This document shows, piece after piece, positions 44,478 through 53,627 of a DNA stretch of 64,000 nt. The DNA is from Serripes groenlandicus. Lineage: Eukaryota; Mollusca; Bivalvia; Cardiida; Cardiidae. The notes beneath the pieces are model-generated. The model made no database searches. It was not told where the DNA came from and saw nothing but the letters and a program-made list of their open reading frames with translations. How positions within the stretch are numbered: position 1 is the first letter of the stretch; every line of letters begins with the position of its first letter. A program made the position numbers and the translations under genes. Where the stretch lies: NCBI GenBank assembly GCA_031761405.1, contig JASEVX010000012.1, positions 18,750,974-18,814,973 on the forward strand. The letters are read 5' to 3'.

Positions 44478-44708
44478 CCCTTTCCCTCATACGACAATTC
44501 TGCAGCATGACTTTGAACATATTTTGTAAAAAAATAAAAAATCTCTATAATTGAATGGATAACGTTACTATGACTAAAAGTGGAAAAACATTGTGGCAAA
44601 AGGAGAAATTGCTCGTTTTGAGCAATTTCTTTTTTTGTCACTTAATGTTTTCAAAAATCCGTTTGCTGCAGAGGCGTCAGAAAGTGTCTGCAAGTGGGAA
44701 GGTGTAAA
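44474..44708 (+). mobile_element. M1a copy
   Basis: TTAACCCTTTCCCTCATACGAC to GCAAGTGGGAAGGTGTAA. Confidence 0.85.
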
Positions 44709-44788
44709 TACATGAATAATAGATGAAATACATGTACTTATTTATCATGTCTAATTCCGATTTCTTGTGATCTCTTCATCTGTAATTG

Positions 44789-44957
44789 TTAACCCTTTCC
44801 CACATCACAACAAAACTGCAGACAACTTTGAAAATATCTATATCAAAATGAAACTTTAGTCATTTAAAATTATAGTGTTAAAAACATGTGGCAAAAGGAG
44901 AGCTCATCCTTTTCCCCTGTAGCCAGTATCTCAAGTCATCTGCTTCCATTAATCACA
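44789..44957 (+). mobile_element. M1b copy cut by a SINE
   Basis: TTAACCCTTTCCCACATCACAAC...AAGTCATCTGCTTCC, then SINE; its right end is lost beyond H8. Confidence 0.6.
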
Positions 44958-45253
44958 GTCGAGTCCCGGTAGCTCAGTCGGCAACGGCGCAGGCTGTCAA
45001 GACAGGAGTTGTGAGTTTGAATCCCGGCTCGGCCAACTTTCTTTCTGACGTTTGACAAAAGTCATTGTGACATGCGTAATTGACGTCTTCCACCAATTGG
45101 CTAAGTCTATGTGCTAAAGCAGCCAGTTGCTAGGGAAGATTGTTGTGTGGAGTACTGGTGTGAGAAGACCAGTAAACACATGAGTAGGTGAACTGGCCAC
45201 CGTGATATGACTGAGAAATTGTTAAAAAGGGTGTTAAACCCCAATCAATCAAA
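44958..45253 (+). mobile_element. tRNA-derived SINE with perfect 13-bp target duplication
   Basis: GTCCCGGTAGCTCAGTCGGC, GAGTTTGAATCCCGGC, tail GATATGACTGAGAAATTG...GTGTTAAACCCC and CAATCAATCAAA. TCCATTAATCACA at 44945-44957 and 45254-45266. Confidence 0.9.
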
Positions 45254-45266
45254 TCCATTAATCACA

Positions 45267-46254
45267 ATACACTACAATTCTGCCTATGCTCTAGATGCTC
45301 TACTGGTATGGTTCTTTAGTCATTTTCAATCCAGAGCATGTAATACTATGTATGGTGAAGATAGTAAATGGAGGCTCTTTTGTGTTCACAACCTGTATTA
45401 TAGCAATTTTGACAATTTCAAGGGCCATAATCCAGTCTTGCATGGGCGGATCTGGCTGGTTTGCGAAAGGAACCGAGCTCTCATCAATATTTAACTACTA
45501 TCTAAGTTTGGTGAAGATCGGATAGTAAATGGAGGCTATATTGTGTTCACAAGCTGTATTATAGCAATTTTAACAATTTCAAGGGCCATAATCCAGTCAT
45601 GCAAGGGAACATCTGGCTGGTTTTCGAAAGGAACCAAGCTCTCATCAATATTTAACTACTATCTGAGTTTGTTGAAGATTAGGTAGTAAATGGAGCCTCT
45701 ATTGTGTTCACAAGCTCAATTATAGCAATTTTGACAATTTCAAGGGCCATAATCCAGTCTTGCATGGGCAGATCTGGCTGGTTTGCAAAAGGAACCGAGC
45801 TCTCATGGATATGTAACTACTGTATAAGTTTGATTGAGATACAATAAAAACTGAAGACTTTATCGCGTTCACAAGCTCTATTATAGCAATTCTGAAAATT
45901 TCAAGGGCCCTAATCCAGTCTTGCATGGCCGGATCTGACTGGTTTGCAAACGGAATCAAGCTCTCATGGATACCTAACTACTGTTTAAGTTTGGTGAAGA
46001 TCAGATAGTAAATGGAGCCTCTTTTGTCTTCACAAGCTCTATTATAGCAATTTTGACAATTTCAAGGGCCATAATCCAGTCTTGCATAGGCGGATCTGGC
46101 TGGTTTGCGTAAGGAACCGAGCTCTAATGGATATCTAACTACTGTTTAAGTTTGATTGAGATTCAATCAAAACTGAAGACTGTATCGTGTTCACGGACGA
46201 CGGACACCACACCACGGCATAAGCTCTTCTGACCTTTGTAAAGTAGAGCTAAAA
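45267..46254 (+). mobile_element. H8: element with GCTCTACT box and 161-bp tandem core
   Basis: Starts near ACTACAATTCTGCC; box GCTCTACT (about 45295) and inverse AGTAGAGC at 46243 in a 3' hairpin AGCTCT/AGAGCT, then TAAAAA. Five tandem units with AAGGGCCATAATCCAGT or a close variant at 45420, 45581, 45742, 45903 and 46063 (160-161 bp). The left limit is approximate. Confidence 0.6.
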
Positions 46255-46341
46255 ATTGAAAACATTGTGTCAATTTCTCCTTTTACCAGTTGTCTGCTGC
46301 AATTTAGGCAATAGAAAGTGCTTGTATGAGGGAAAGGGGTG
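46255..46341 (+). mobile_element. M1 right-half fragment after H8
   Basis: TTGAAAACATTGTGTCAATTTCTCC to TGTATGAGGGAAAGGGG. Confidence 0.6.
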
Positions 46342-46635
46342 AAAAAGTTAGATGTATAAACAAAAATGAAAAACAAAGGAGGTATTAGAAAACTTGTCAG
46401 TACAATTATCTAATCAGTTGTGATAATTCATAATTCATGTTTGATAATCCTTTAATACTTTAATCATTCACATTAGATAACACTGAAGATAGCATTTTCA
46501 TTATATTATGTGTCATTTTGATTGTTTTTTGTCCTTTCCTTAAGATATTTGGAGGGCAATAAATAGTATTAAACTAATTAAACATTTTGTGTATGAGCTG
46601 AGATAATCTAATTAGTTAAACTAATTCAGCATTCG
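46342..46635. other. Gap, nothing recognised
   Basis: No named repeat or coding signal. Confidence 0.35.
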
Positions 46636-46873
46636 TTAACCCTTTCCCACAATGTAACAACAAAACTGCAGCCGACGACTTTGAAAATGTCTACTCAAAA
46701 ATAGGGAAAATCTCTATAACGGTATTAAATTATTGAAATAAGTTGAAAATATTGTGGCAATAGGAGAAATTGCCCGTTTTGAGCAATTTTTCCTTTTTTC
46801 ATTATGTTTACAAAAGTCGTCTGCTGCAGAGGCGTCAGAAAGCGTCTAGCGCTGTATGTGGAAAAAGATTTAA
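46636..46873 (+). mobile_element. M1b copy
   Basis: TTAACCCTTTCCCACAATGTAAC to GCTGTATGTGGAAAAAG; M1b fragment next at 46907-47040. Confidence 0.8.
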
Positions 46874-47043
46874 GAAACTATGTAAGTATAAAAACATTAA
46901 GATAAGCTTTTTCCCAGAAACCTGATGACTTGTGATATATCTAAAGCAGAGGACTTTTGAAAACATGTCGGAATAGGATAAATTATAATTAAGCATGAAT
47001 AATTTATCCTTTTCACTGTGTTTATTATAATGCTACAATGTTT

Positions 47044-47239
47044 TTAACCCTTTCCCACATATAGTCACTCTGTAGCAGACGACTTACAAAACATTAAGGC
47101 AAAATTGTTCATTACGATCAAATTTCCCTCATGCCATAATGTGTTCAAAGTATAATTATAGTATACTTATTGAACAATCTATTATTTACAGATAGAGATT
47201 TTCCATGTTTTTACTTCAATGTTTTGTATGAGGGAAAGG
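47044..47239 (-). mobile_element. M1b copy
   Basis: TTAACCCTTTCCCACATATAGTC to TTTGTATGAGGGAAAGGA. Confidence 0.7.
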
Positions 47240-47417
47240 ATATATATGATCTTACTTTATGATCTCTTAGTTTGAGGAACTAACTCTAGTTTAAGAGTGA
47301 TACAAATCTAAGCATGTTTCCTGTTTCTTAGATCTCACTTTAATTCAAATCTTGTTGTTTATATTTCCAGCTGCAGATCAAAATACCAATGTTACATCAT
47401 CGATCCAACCCTTTGTG

Positions 47418-47612
47418 GTCCAGATAAGAAGGGGTATACAGCTCTTTTCCCCACAATATCTCTCTTATTATACAACCAAACCCTATGATGTGGGTGCTCA
47501 AAAGAATCGTCTCAGCAAGACGATTATTTTAAGTACCCACATCATAGGGTTAAATGGTTATATATAAGGATTTAAAAAAATAAAACACACCCGTTATCTA
47601 GAGCTCTGTCTC
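47418..47612. mobile_element. M3 copy
   Basis: GTCCAGATAAGAAGGGG...CCCTATGATGTGGGTGCTC...GTACCCACATCATAGGG...TTATCTAGAGCTCTG; both arms carry the same GATG change. Confidence 0.75.
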
Positions 47613-47674
47613 CCTTGGTCTCAATAAACAAAGATTGCATGTAGATACCAGCTACACATTAAGGAAGGATTCGT

Positions 47675-47935
47675 TTGTTTGTTTGGTGTTTTATGCCACA
47701 TTCCACAATTTTTCAGTTATATCATGGCATTCCATGTATTTCTGGTCCCTATTTGTGCTGATACCAGAGAGCCATTCATAATTCTAACACCACACTCCTG
47801 AGCGCCAAGGAGAAAAGCCATTACTGCCATTTGTAAAGTATTTGGTAAGACCAGGCCCGGGATAGGATCCGCAACCTTCCCTACTTGGGGGGGATACTCT
47901 ACCGCTACACCACCAAGGCGGTACAAATTGAGGAA
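47675..47935 (-). mobile_element. tRNA-type SINE, inverted
   Basis: TTTGGTGTTTTATGCCACATTCC, GAGCGCCAAGGAGAAAAGCC, head complement CTACCGCTACACCACCAAGGCGG. Confidence 0.75.
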
Positions 47936-48087
47936 TGCACAATGCGCATCATAAGTTGTTTAATTCATCTGCTTTTATGAGGACAAAACTGGGCAGCAAC
48001 TTGTGCAAAATGCATTGTAAAAGTATGGCCCTTTATATTAATCATTAAACCTGATTTATGAGTCATATTTAAATTTTAATTCATTCG

Positions 48088-48219
48088 TAAAAGTTGTCAA
48101 CAACGTGGGAAATTAGGAAAGATTGCTCATTTTGAGTAATTTCTCTTTTTTCAACTATGAAGTCAAAAAATTTCATCTGCCTTAGGTGTAAGAAGTGGTC
48201 TGTATCAGGTCAAGGATTA
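48088..48219 (+). mobile_element. M1b remnant
   Basis: GATTGCTCATTTTGAGTAATTTC and GTCTGTATCAGG recognisable. Confidence 0.4.
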
Positions 48220-48389
48220 AACGATAATGTGATTGAATATTTGGTGTTTTACACCACTTTCAACAATTTTCAGTGATGTCTAGGGTTTCCTGGGTAGGTT
48301 AAGAGTCCCACTAGTGCATTTATCCTGACACCAGCCAGTATGTCAAACTGCTAACCGCACATCTCTGAGAACCATTGTGGGCAGCCATT

Positions 48390-49435
48390 ATTAGTCGCCG
48401 GGCAGAAGCCCGCGACTTCTATTTTTAATAGCTTTTCGGAAATCACATGGGAGGGCGGCTTATTATTAGAAAGAAACAAATCTAGATGATTTGAACATAT
48501 TACAATTGTGGTTGTTTACGAACACTAATAAATGACACATCTAAAATGAAATAAATATTCCGATTTTTTAATGTTTGCAGTTGTTTTTATTTCACTCGCA
48601 TTTAAGTTTTTTGTCTTATTTACGAAGACAAAAGTGGTCCCTTCAAGACGTGAACCAACACCCCCTAATGCAGACTCTTATGTGTCATCATTGAGGTCAA
48701 TTTCGGATTCTCCTTTTAATAGCAATTTTAACTTACTAAATGTTGTTTTCATGTCCAAAGAGATGTCTTGATTTGTGTAGAATTCATTTAATAATGTTAA
48801 TCCATGAATATCTAAAGTAGGAACTGTTTCTAAGCTAAATATAGACCCTATTCTGTTGTCTAGTTTCGTGACCTTTAACATCGATTTTCGCGCATGCGCA
48901 TTTCGATATGAAAAAGCGAGTGATATTATTTTATTTTAGACAAGTACAAGACGAATGTTTGACGCAAAGCGTCAAAGAGAAGCCGCAATATTTCGTTGTA
49001 CATGTAGAAATAAGAAAAAAAGAACATTTTTAAATCCACAAACAATAGAACAATTTAAACTGTAGACGGTAATGCTGATATATTTCTCCTTTTGAAGACT
49101 GTTGTTTTCTTCAAATTACCTCCCTTTAAAGCAATACCAGGATATTTACCTTGTGATTCGAATAAGATTGACAAACATTGAAATTATATGAATGAATACT
49201 ATTATTTAAATAAGTAACAACAGCAAAATTAAATTTAAGCCAGATAAATGTGTACACATTTCGTTAATTTTGTATAGATACCCTAATGTATAGGTATGTA
49301 TATAACATTTATAAGCAAATGTTTTCATTACTACGTTCTTAATGTTTGAATAGACTAAGGAAAGTCAAGAATACATAAATAAATCAATGCAGTCTTTTCC
49401 GGCGACATTGATGCCTTGCATCAACTTTCTCTTGT
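48390..49435 (-). mobile_element. H9 copy 2: 1046-bp Helitron/Helentron-like element inside a SINE
   Basis: Same termini as copy 1. It splits an inverted SINE: CAGCCATTA at 48382-48390 is followed by the element, and CACCATTTTTAAAG resumes at 49436, where other SINE copies read CAGCCATTACTACCATTTTTAAAG. The junction therefore loses or gains at most a couple of bases, with no long target duplication. Confidence 0.75.
48678..48881 (-). CDS. Unknown 67-residue ORF in H9 copy 2
   Basis: Counterpart of the ORF at 26368-26571, with same length, start and stop. Two substitutions (D for H early, D for N in the SLDMKTT region). No domain recognised; coding status unproven. Confidence 0.25.
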   Translation of the reverse strand: MLKVTKLDNRIGSIFSLETVPTLDIHGLTLLNEFYTNQDISLDMKTTFSKLKLLLKGESEIDLNDDT

Positions 49436-49822
49436 CACCATTTTTAAAGTCTTTGCTATGAGCCGGCCGGGGATTAAAATGCCGACCTCCAGCACCCAAG
49501 GCCATATCACTGTAGCCAGTACCAGGCTTTCCCATACCAGTACTCCACACTACAGACTGCTTTACCACTTAGACTGTTAGCCCATTCATTGGTGGAAGGC
49601 AAATGATGCTTGTCACAGTGACTTTTAACACCGGAAAGAATTAGTGATCTGTATCAGGTAAAAGGGTAACAAGAGGTGTCTTTTTGTTACATAGCTCATA
49701 ATTTTATAAAAGTGTTTGGAATTGCTAAGCCTGTATCAATATTACTGCATATTAAATGGTTTTATTTTATGATAGATCTACTTACAAAATAATCATCATT
49801 AATTCATGAATATTGGGATATA

Positions 49823-50052
49823 TTAACCCTTTCCCTCATACGACAATTCTGCAGCAGACGACTTTGAACGTATTTCGTCAAAACATAGAATATCTCCATA
49901 ATTGAATGGATAACCTATGACAAAAAGTGGAAAACATTGTGGCAAAAGGAGAAATTGCACGTTCTGTGCAATTTCTTCTTTTGTCACTATGTTTTCAAAA
50001 AGCCGTCTGCTGCAGAGGCGTCAGAAAGCGTCTATATGAGGGAAAGGGTTAA
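49823..50052 (+). mobile_element. M1a copy
   Basis: TTAACCCTTTCCCTCATACGAC to TATGAGGGAAAGGGTTAA. Confidence 0.95.
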
Positions 50053-50053
50053 C

Positions 50054-50275
50054 TAACCCTTTCCCTCTGCAGACACATTTCAACAAAAATGCATTTATAA
50101 GATGAGTTTTGAAAATATTGCGACATAAGCAGAAATGGCTCATAATGAGCTTTTTCTTCTTTTGTCACAATGTTTTCAACTCTATTTAATGAAAAAATTC
50201 ATTTATGAATAGGAGAATTCCATATTTCAACCTTTAATGATTTCAAAGTCGTCTCCTGCAGATTCGAGGGTTCAA
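50054..50275 (-). mobile_element. M1b copy
   Basis: TAACCCTTTCCCTCTGCAGAC to GTCGTCTCCTGCAGATTC. Confidence 0.65.
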
Positions 50276-50481
50276 CCTTTGCCTACTTGCAGAAGCATTT
50301 TGATGCATTAGCATCAATAAACAAATGTAAATGGAAGAAATTGCTTATTATGAGCAATTTCTCCTTTTGCCACAATGTTTTCAACTCATACCTTTGATTA
50401 AAGAGATTTGTCATATTTTTATCTCAATGTTTTAAATGTTGTCTACTGCAGATTTGATGCATGTGGGATTATTAAGGGTTA
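50270..50481 (-). mobile_element. M1b copy
   Basis: TTCAACCTTTGCCTACTTGCAG to GCATGTGGGATTATTAAGGGTTAA. Confidence 0.65.
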
Positions 50482-50698
50482 AGATAATCAAAACAAAAAT
50501 ATACAATTTTAGTTTAGAGTTTCTGATTTTATGGTCCTTAAAATCATGGAACAATTGTTTATTGAATATTTCAGATTCAGCCAATTCAAATACATCATTA
50601 CAATAATTAAGGACATGTCCAGCTTGGTCTAATTAAATACAATAATGTTAATATATGCATAAACCTCAATTGGTTCCAACTTATCATCTCAATTCTTT

Positions 50699-50933
50699 TT
50701 AATCCTTTCCCATATACAGATGCTTTCAAACGCCAGTCTGCAGCAGACTACTTTTGAAAACATTGTGGCAAAAGGAGAAATTGCTTGTTTTGAGCAATTT
50801 CTCCTTTTGCCACAATGTTTTCAACTGCATTCTGCAATGATACCTTCATTTATAGAGATATTCTATGTTTTTGACTATAATTATTTTGAGTCATCAGAGT
50901 GTTGCAGATTTGTTGTATGTGGGTAAGGATTAA
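50699..50933 (-). mobile_element. M1b copy
   Basis: TTAATCCTTTCCCATATACAGATGC to GTATGTGGGTAAGGATTAA; perfect GGAGAAATTGCT...AGCAATTTCTCC hairpin. Confidence 0.85.
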
Positions 50934-51148
50934 ATCATCTTGGTGATTTTATTTTGAAAAACCTAGCAAATTAGCTGAGTTTGATCAATTTCTTTTGATG
51001 TAGGAAAAAAGAAAAGTTGTATGTTTTGAAATTCCCCCATTTCAACAATGTTTTAAGTTTCAAAGTGTCGATGATCATCTGCATATTAAGTCAAAGTCAA
51101 CTGTATCAGGGTTAGGATTATCTTAACCCTTTTCCACATACAACAAAT

Positions 51149-51394
51149 CGAGGGCTTGGCGTGAAACGGTTGTAACTTAAAACCTATTTTGAAAACCCTG
51201 GTTTAGGGGCAATTTTGACCCTTTTGTAAACAATGCAAATTTAGGTGCCATTGCTCAGAACGAGCAATGGCACCTAAATTTACATTGTTTACCAAGAAAA
51301 GTGATTTAACTCTTATAAAGACTTTATGGCGAGGTGATTAACCTTGGTAAAAAAATACCAATTTTAGATACAACTGTTTCACGCCAAGCCCTCG
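51149..51394. mobile_element. M2 element, target duplication AAAT
   Basis: CGAGGGCTTGGCGTGAAACG to CACGCCAAGCCCTCG; AAAT at 51145-51148 and 51395-51398. Nearly the whole 246 bp folds back on itself. Confidence 0.9.
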
Positions 51395-51563
51395 AAATGT
51401 GCAGCAGACAACTTTGAAAACGTACGCAATTTGCAAAACTAGGGAAATTTCTTTGCATATATATACAAATTGAATAAAGTTGAAAATGCTGTGGCAAAAG
51501 AAGATATTTCTCATAATTTTTCACTTTTCGACAATGTTCTCTCATAGTTTGTCTGTTGCAGAT

Positions 51564-51809
51564 CGAGGGCTTGGCGTGAAACGGTTGTAACTAAAATCGA
51601 TATTTTGTTACCAAGGTTAATCACCTCGCCATAAAGTATTTATAAGCGTTAAATCATTTTTCTTGGTAAACAATGGAAATTTAGGTGCCATTGCTCGTTC
51701 TGAGCAATGGCACCTAAATTTGCATTGTTTAAAAAGGGGTCAAAATTGCCCCTAAACTAGGGTTTTCAAAATAGGTTTTTAGTTACAACCGTTTCACACC
51801 AAGCCCTCG
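51564..51809. mobile_element. M2 element, target duplication AGAT
   Basis: CGAGGGCTTGG to CCAAGCCCTCG; AGAT at 51560-51563 and 51810-51813. Confidence 0.9.
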
Positions 51810-52111
51810 AGATGTGTCGATCTGCATGTGGGCAATGGTAAAGTAAAGAATTCAAATCAAGTAGATCTCTGTTTGTATGTGCTTCAATACAAAAAGATCA
51901 ATGACCGTTTGAGAAAAGTTAATTTTAATTTAAACTCCCCGACCAGTTTTGATGTACTTGGATACATCAGAATGTGGCAAGATAATAGAGCGGTCAAACT
52001 GGACATTTGCTGACCACTATCTTTGTCAATGTACCAGTCCTTTTGACTGCTTTAACAAATTTTGAGAAGCCTATGGTTCAACAGTGTATAGAGCATGGTC
52101 AGACAGCATAT

Positions 52112-52359
52112 CGAGGGATTGGCAGGAAACGGTTGTAACTAAAATCGGTATTTTTTTACCAAGGTTATAATCACCTCGCCATAAAGTCTTTATAATCGTT
52201 AATTCATTTTTCTTGGTAAACAATGGAAATTTAGGTGCCATTGCTCATTCTGAGCAATGGCACCTAAATTTGCATTGTTTACAAAGGGGTCAAAATTGCC
52301 CCTAAACCAGGGTTTTTAAAATAGGTTTTTAGTTACAACCGTTTCACGCCAAGCCCTCG
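52112..52359. mobile_element. M2 element, target duplication ATAT
   Basis: CGAGGGATTGGCAGG to CCAAGCCCTCG; ATAT at 52108-52111 and 52360-52363. Confidence 0.9.
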
Positions 52360-52383
52360 ATATGTCTGCTGGCCAGACTCCAT

Positions 52384-52505
52384 TACTATTGGCTGCCCAA
52401 CTCAACATTTTTATCTTGATATTGCTAAATTTGGCTGTTGTAAATGGACTCTTTCAAATGCAAAAGATGGACTCAGTGAAGTTGAAGTCCATTTTAACAA
52501 TTCAG
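52384..52505 (+). repeat. Dispersed repeat (copy also at 61090-61195)
   Basis: CCCAACTCAACATTTTTATCTTGATATTNC...AATGGACTC...TTTCAGCA[C/T]TGAA shared between the two; identity of the family unknown. Confidence 0.6.
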
Positions 52506-52612
52506 CATTGAATGAGATATAGGTTGGTATTAAATGATATTTTCAACAATTTTTCAGTCATATTACAGCAAAAGTTACAATAATACACATCAATCATGAT
52601 CCCTCGGTGCCT

Positions 52613-52844
52613 TCACCCTTTCCCTCAAACGACAATTCTGCAGCAGACGACTTTGATCATATTTTGTCGAAAAATAGAAAATCTCTAAAATTGAATGGAT
52701 AACCTATGACTAAAAGTGGAAACATGGTGGCAAAAGAAGAAATTGCTCGCTTTGAGCAATTTCTTCTTTTGTCACTATGTTTTCAAAAAGCCGTCTGCTG
52801 TAGAGGCATCAGAAAGCGTTTATATGAGGGAAAGGGTTAGTTAA
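52613..52844 (+). mobile_element. M1a copy
   Basis: CACCCTTTCCCTCAAACGAC to TATGAGGGAAAGGGTTAGTTAA. Confidence 0.9.
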
Positions 52845-52958
52845 TATATCCCAATATTCATGAATTAATGATCATCAATTTGTAAGTAGATCTATCATAA
52901 ACCATCTACCATTACTTCACATGGCTGTTCAAAAGTCGTCTGCTTTACAATCATCAGA

Positions 52959-53005
52959 AAAGCTGTTGAAAGCGGCGTTAAACTCCAAACAAACAAACAA
53001 ACAAA
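52959..53005 (+). mobile_element. 47-bp 5'-truncated SINE with 13-bp target duplication
   Basis: AAGCTGTTGAAAGCGGCGTTAAACTCC plus AAAC-repeat tail; TACAATCATCAGA at 52946-52958 and 53006-53018. Confidence 0.85.
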
Positions 53006-53018
53006 TACAATCATCAGA

Positions 53019-53627
53019 CAAACAATTTCACCAATCTAGAAAACTGAAAGAATTATATTGATAAAGAGTTGAAAATATTGCAATAAAAGGTGAAATTGCT
53101 CATTTTGATCAATTTCACCTTTTATAGCAGTGTTTTCAAAAGTCGTCTGCAACAGCAATTAAGCGTCAAATGACTTCTGTGTGAAGTAATGGGTTAAACC
53201 CCATATAGTTTGATTTATAAGCTAATACGAGATATAGGTTGGTGTTTAATGCTATTTTCAACAATTTTCCATACATATTACAACAACAGTATACACATCC
53301 ATCATGATTCCTGGGTGACATTTTTACTAGACAAATTTATGTAAAGTCTATTATAAAGGAAAGAACAGTTATTGAATAAAGTTGAAAAAAATTTACACAG
53401 GAAATGCTGTGATATAACGGAATAGTTGTTGAAAACGGCATAAAACAGAAAACAGACAAACAAGAATGCAAATACTTACCAGTACCAGCTTGGATATATG
53501 TAGGAGATATGCCTTGTCTAAGGGCATTTAACCATTGCAAATGCAAGCAAGGATCAAACCTGGGATGCTCAGTCTCACTAAACAACTTTGCCCCTGACAT
53601 ATTTCTCCCTAATATAAACAATATTCA
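53019..53627. other. M1b right half plus SINE debris
   Basis: 53040-53200 M1b (hairpin GGTGAAATTGCTCATTTTGATCAATTTCACC); 53213-53330 and 53405-53610 SINE tail/head fragments. GATATAGGTTGGTNTTAAATG also occurs at 52518. Splice-like candidate at 53480-53517 (minus), unproven. Confidence 0.5.

Larger units (their letters stand above)
48236..49565 (-). mobile_element. tRNA-type SINE, inverted, split by H9
   Basis: TTTGGTGTTTTACACCACTTTC...GGGCAGCCATTA, H9, CACCATTTTTAAAGTCTTTG...GGGGATTAAAATGCCGACC. Confidence 0.75.
51123..51842. mobile_element. M1b copy carrying two M2 insertions
   Basis: TTAACCCTTTTCCACATACAACAAAT | M2 | GTGCAGCAGACAACTTTG...GTTGCAGAT | M2 | GTGTCGATCTGCATGTGGGC. Without inserts it is an ordinary ~220-bp M1b. 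Confidence 0.8.
49757..52912. repeat. 60-70 bp inverted repeat pair 3 kb apart
   Basis: ATGATAGATCTACTTACAAA...ATTCATGAATATTGGGATATATTAA (ends 49826) and its inverse (52841-52905), each touching an M1a end. Confidence 0.85.

Noticed and set aside
49365..49568. 67-residue minus-strand ORF with GTGYSDMALGAGG
   Set aside because: It spans the H9/SINE junction and is largely the SINE tRNA-like head.
53337..53621. 94-residue minus-strand ORF
   Set aside because: Covers SINE debris; only the 38-nt splice-like segment inside it is mentioned, at low weight.
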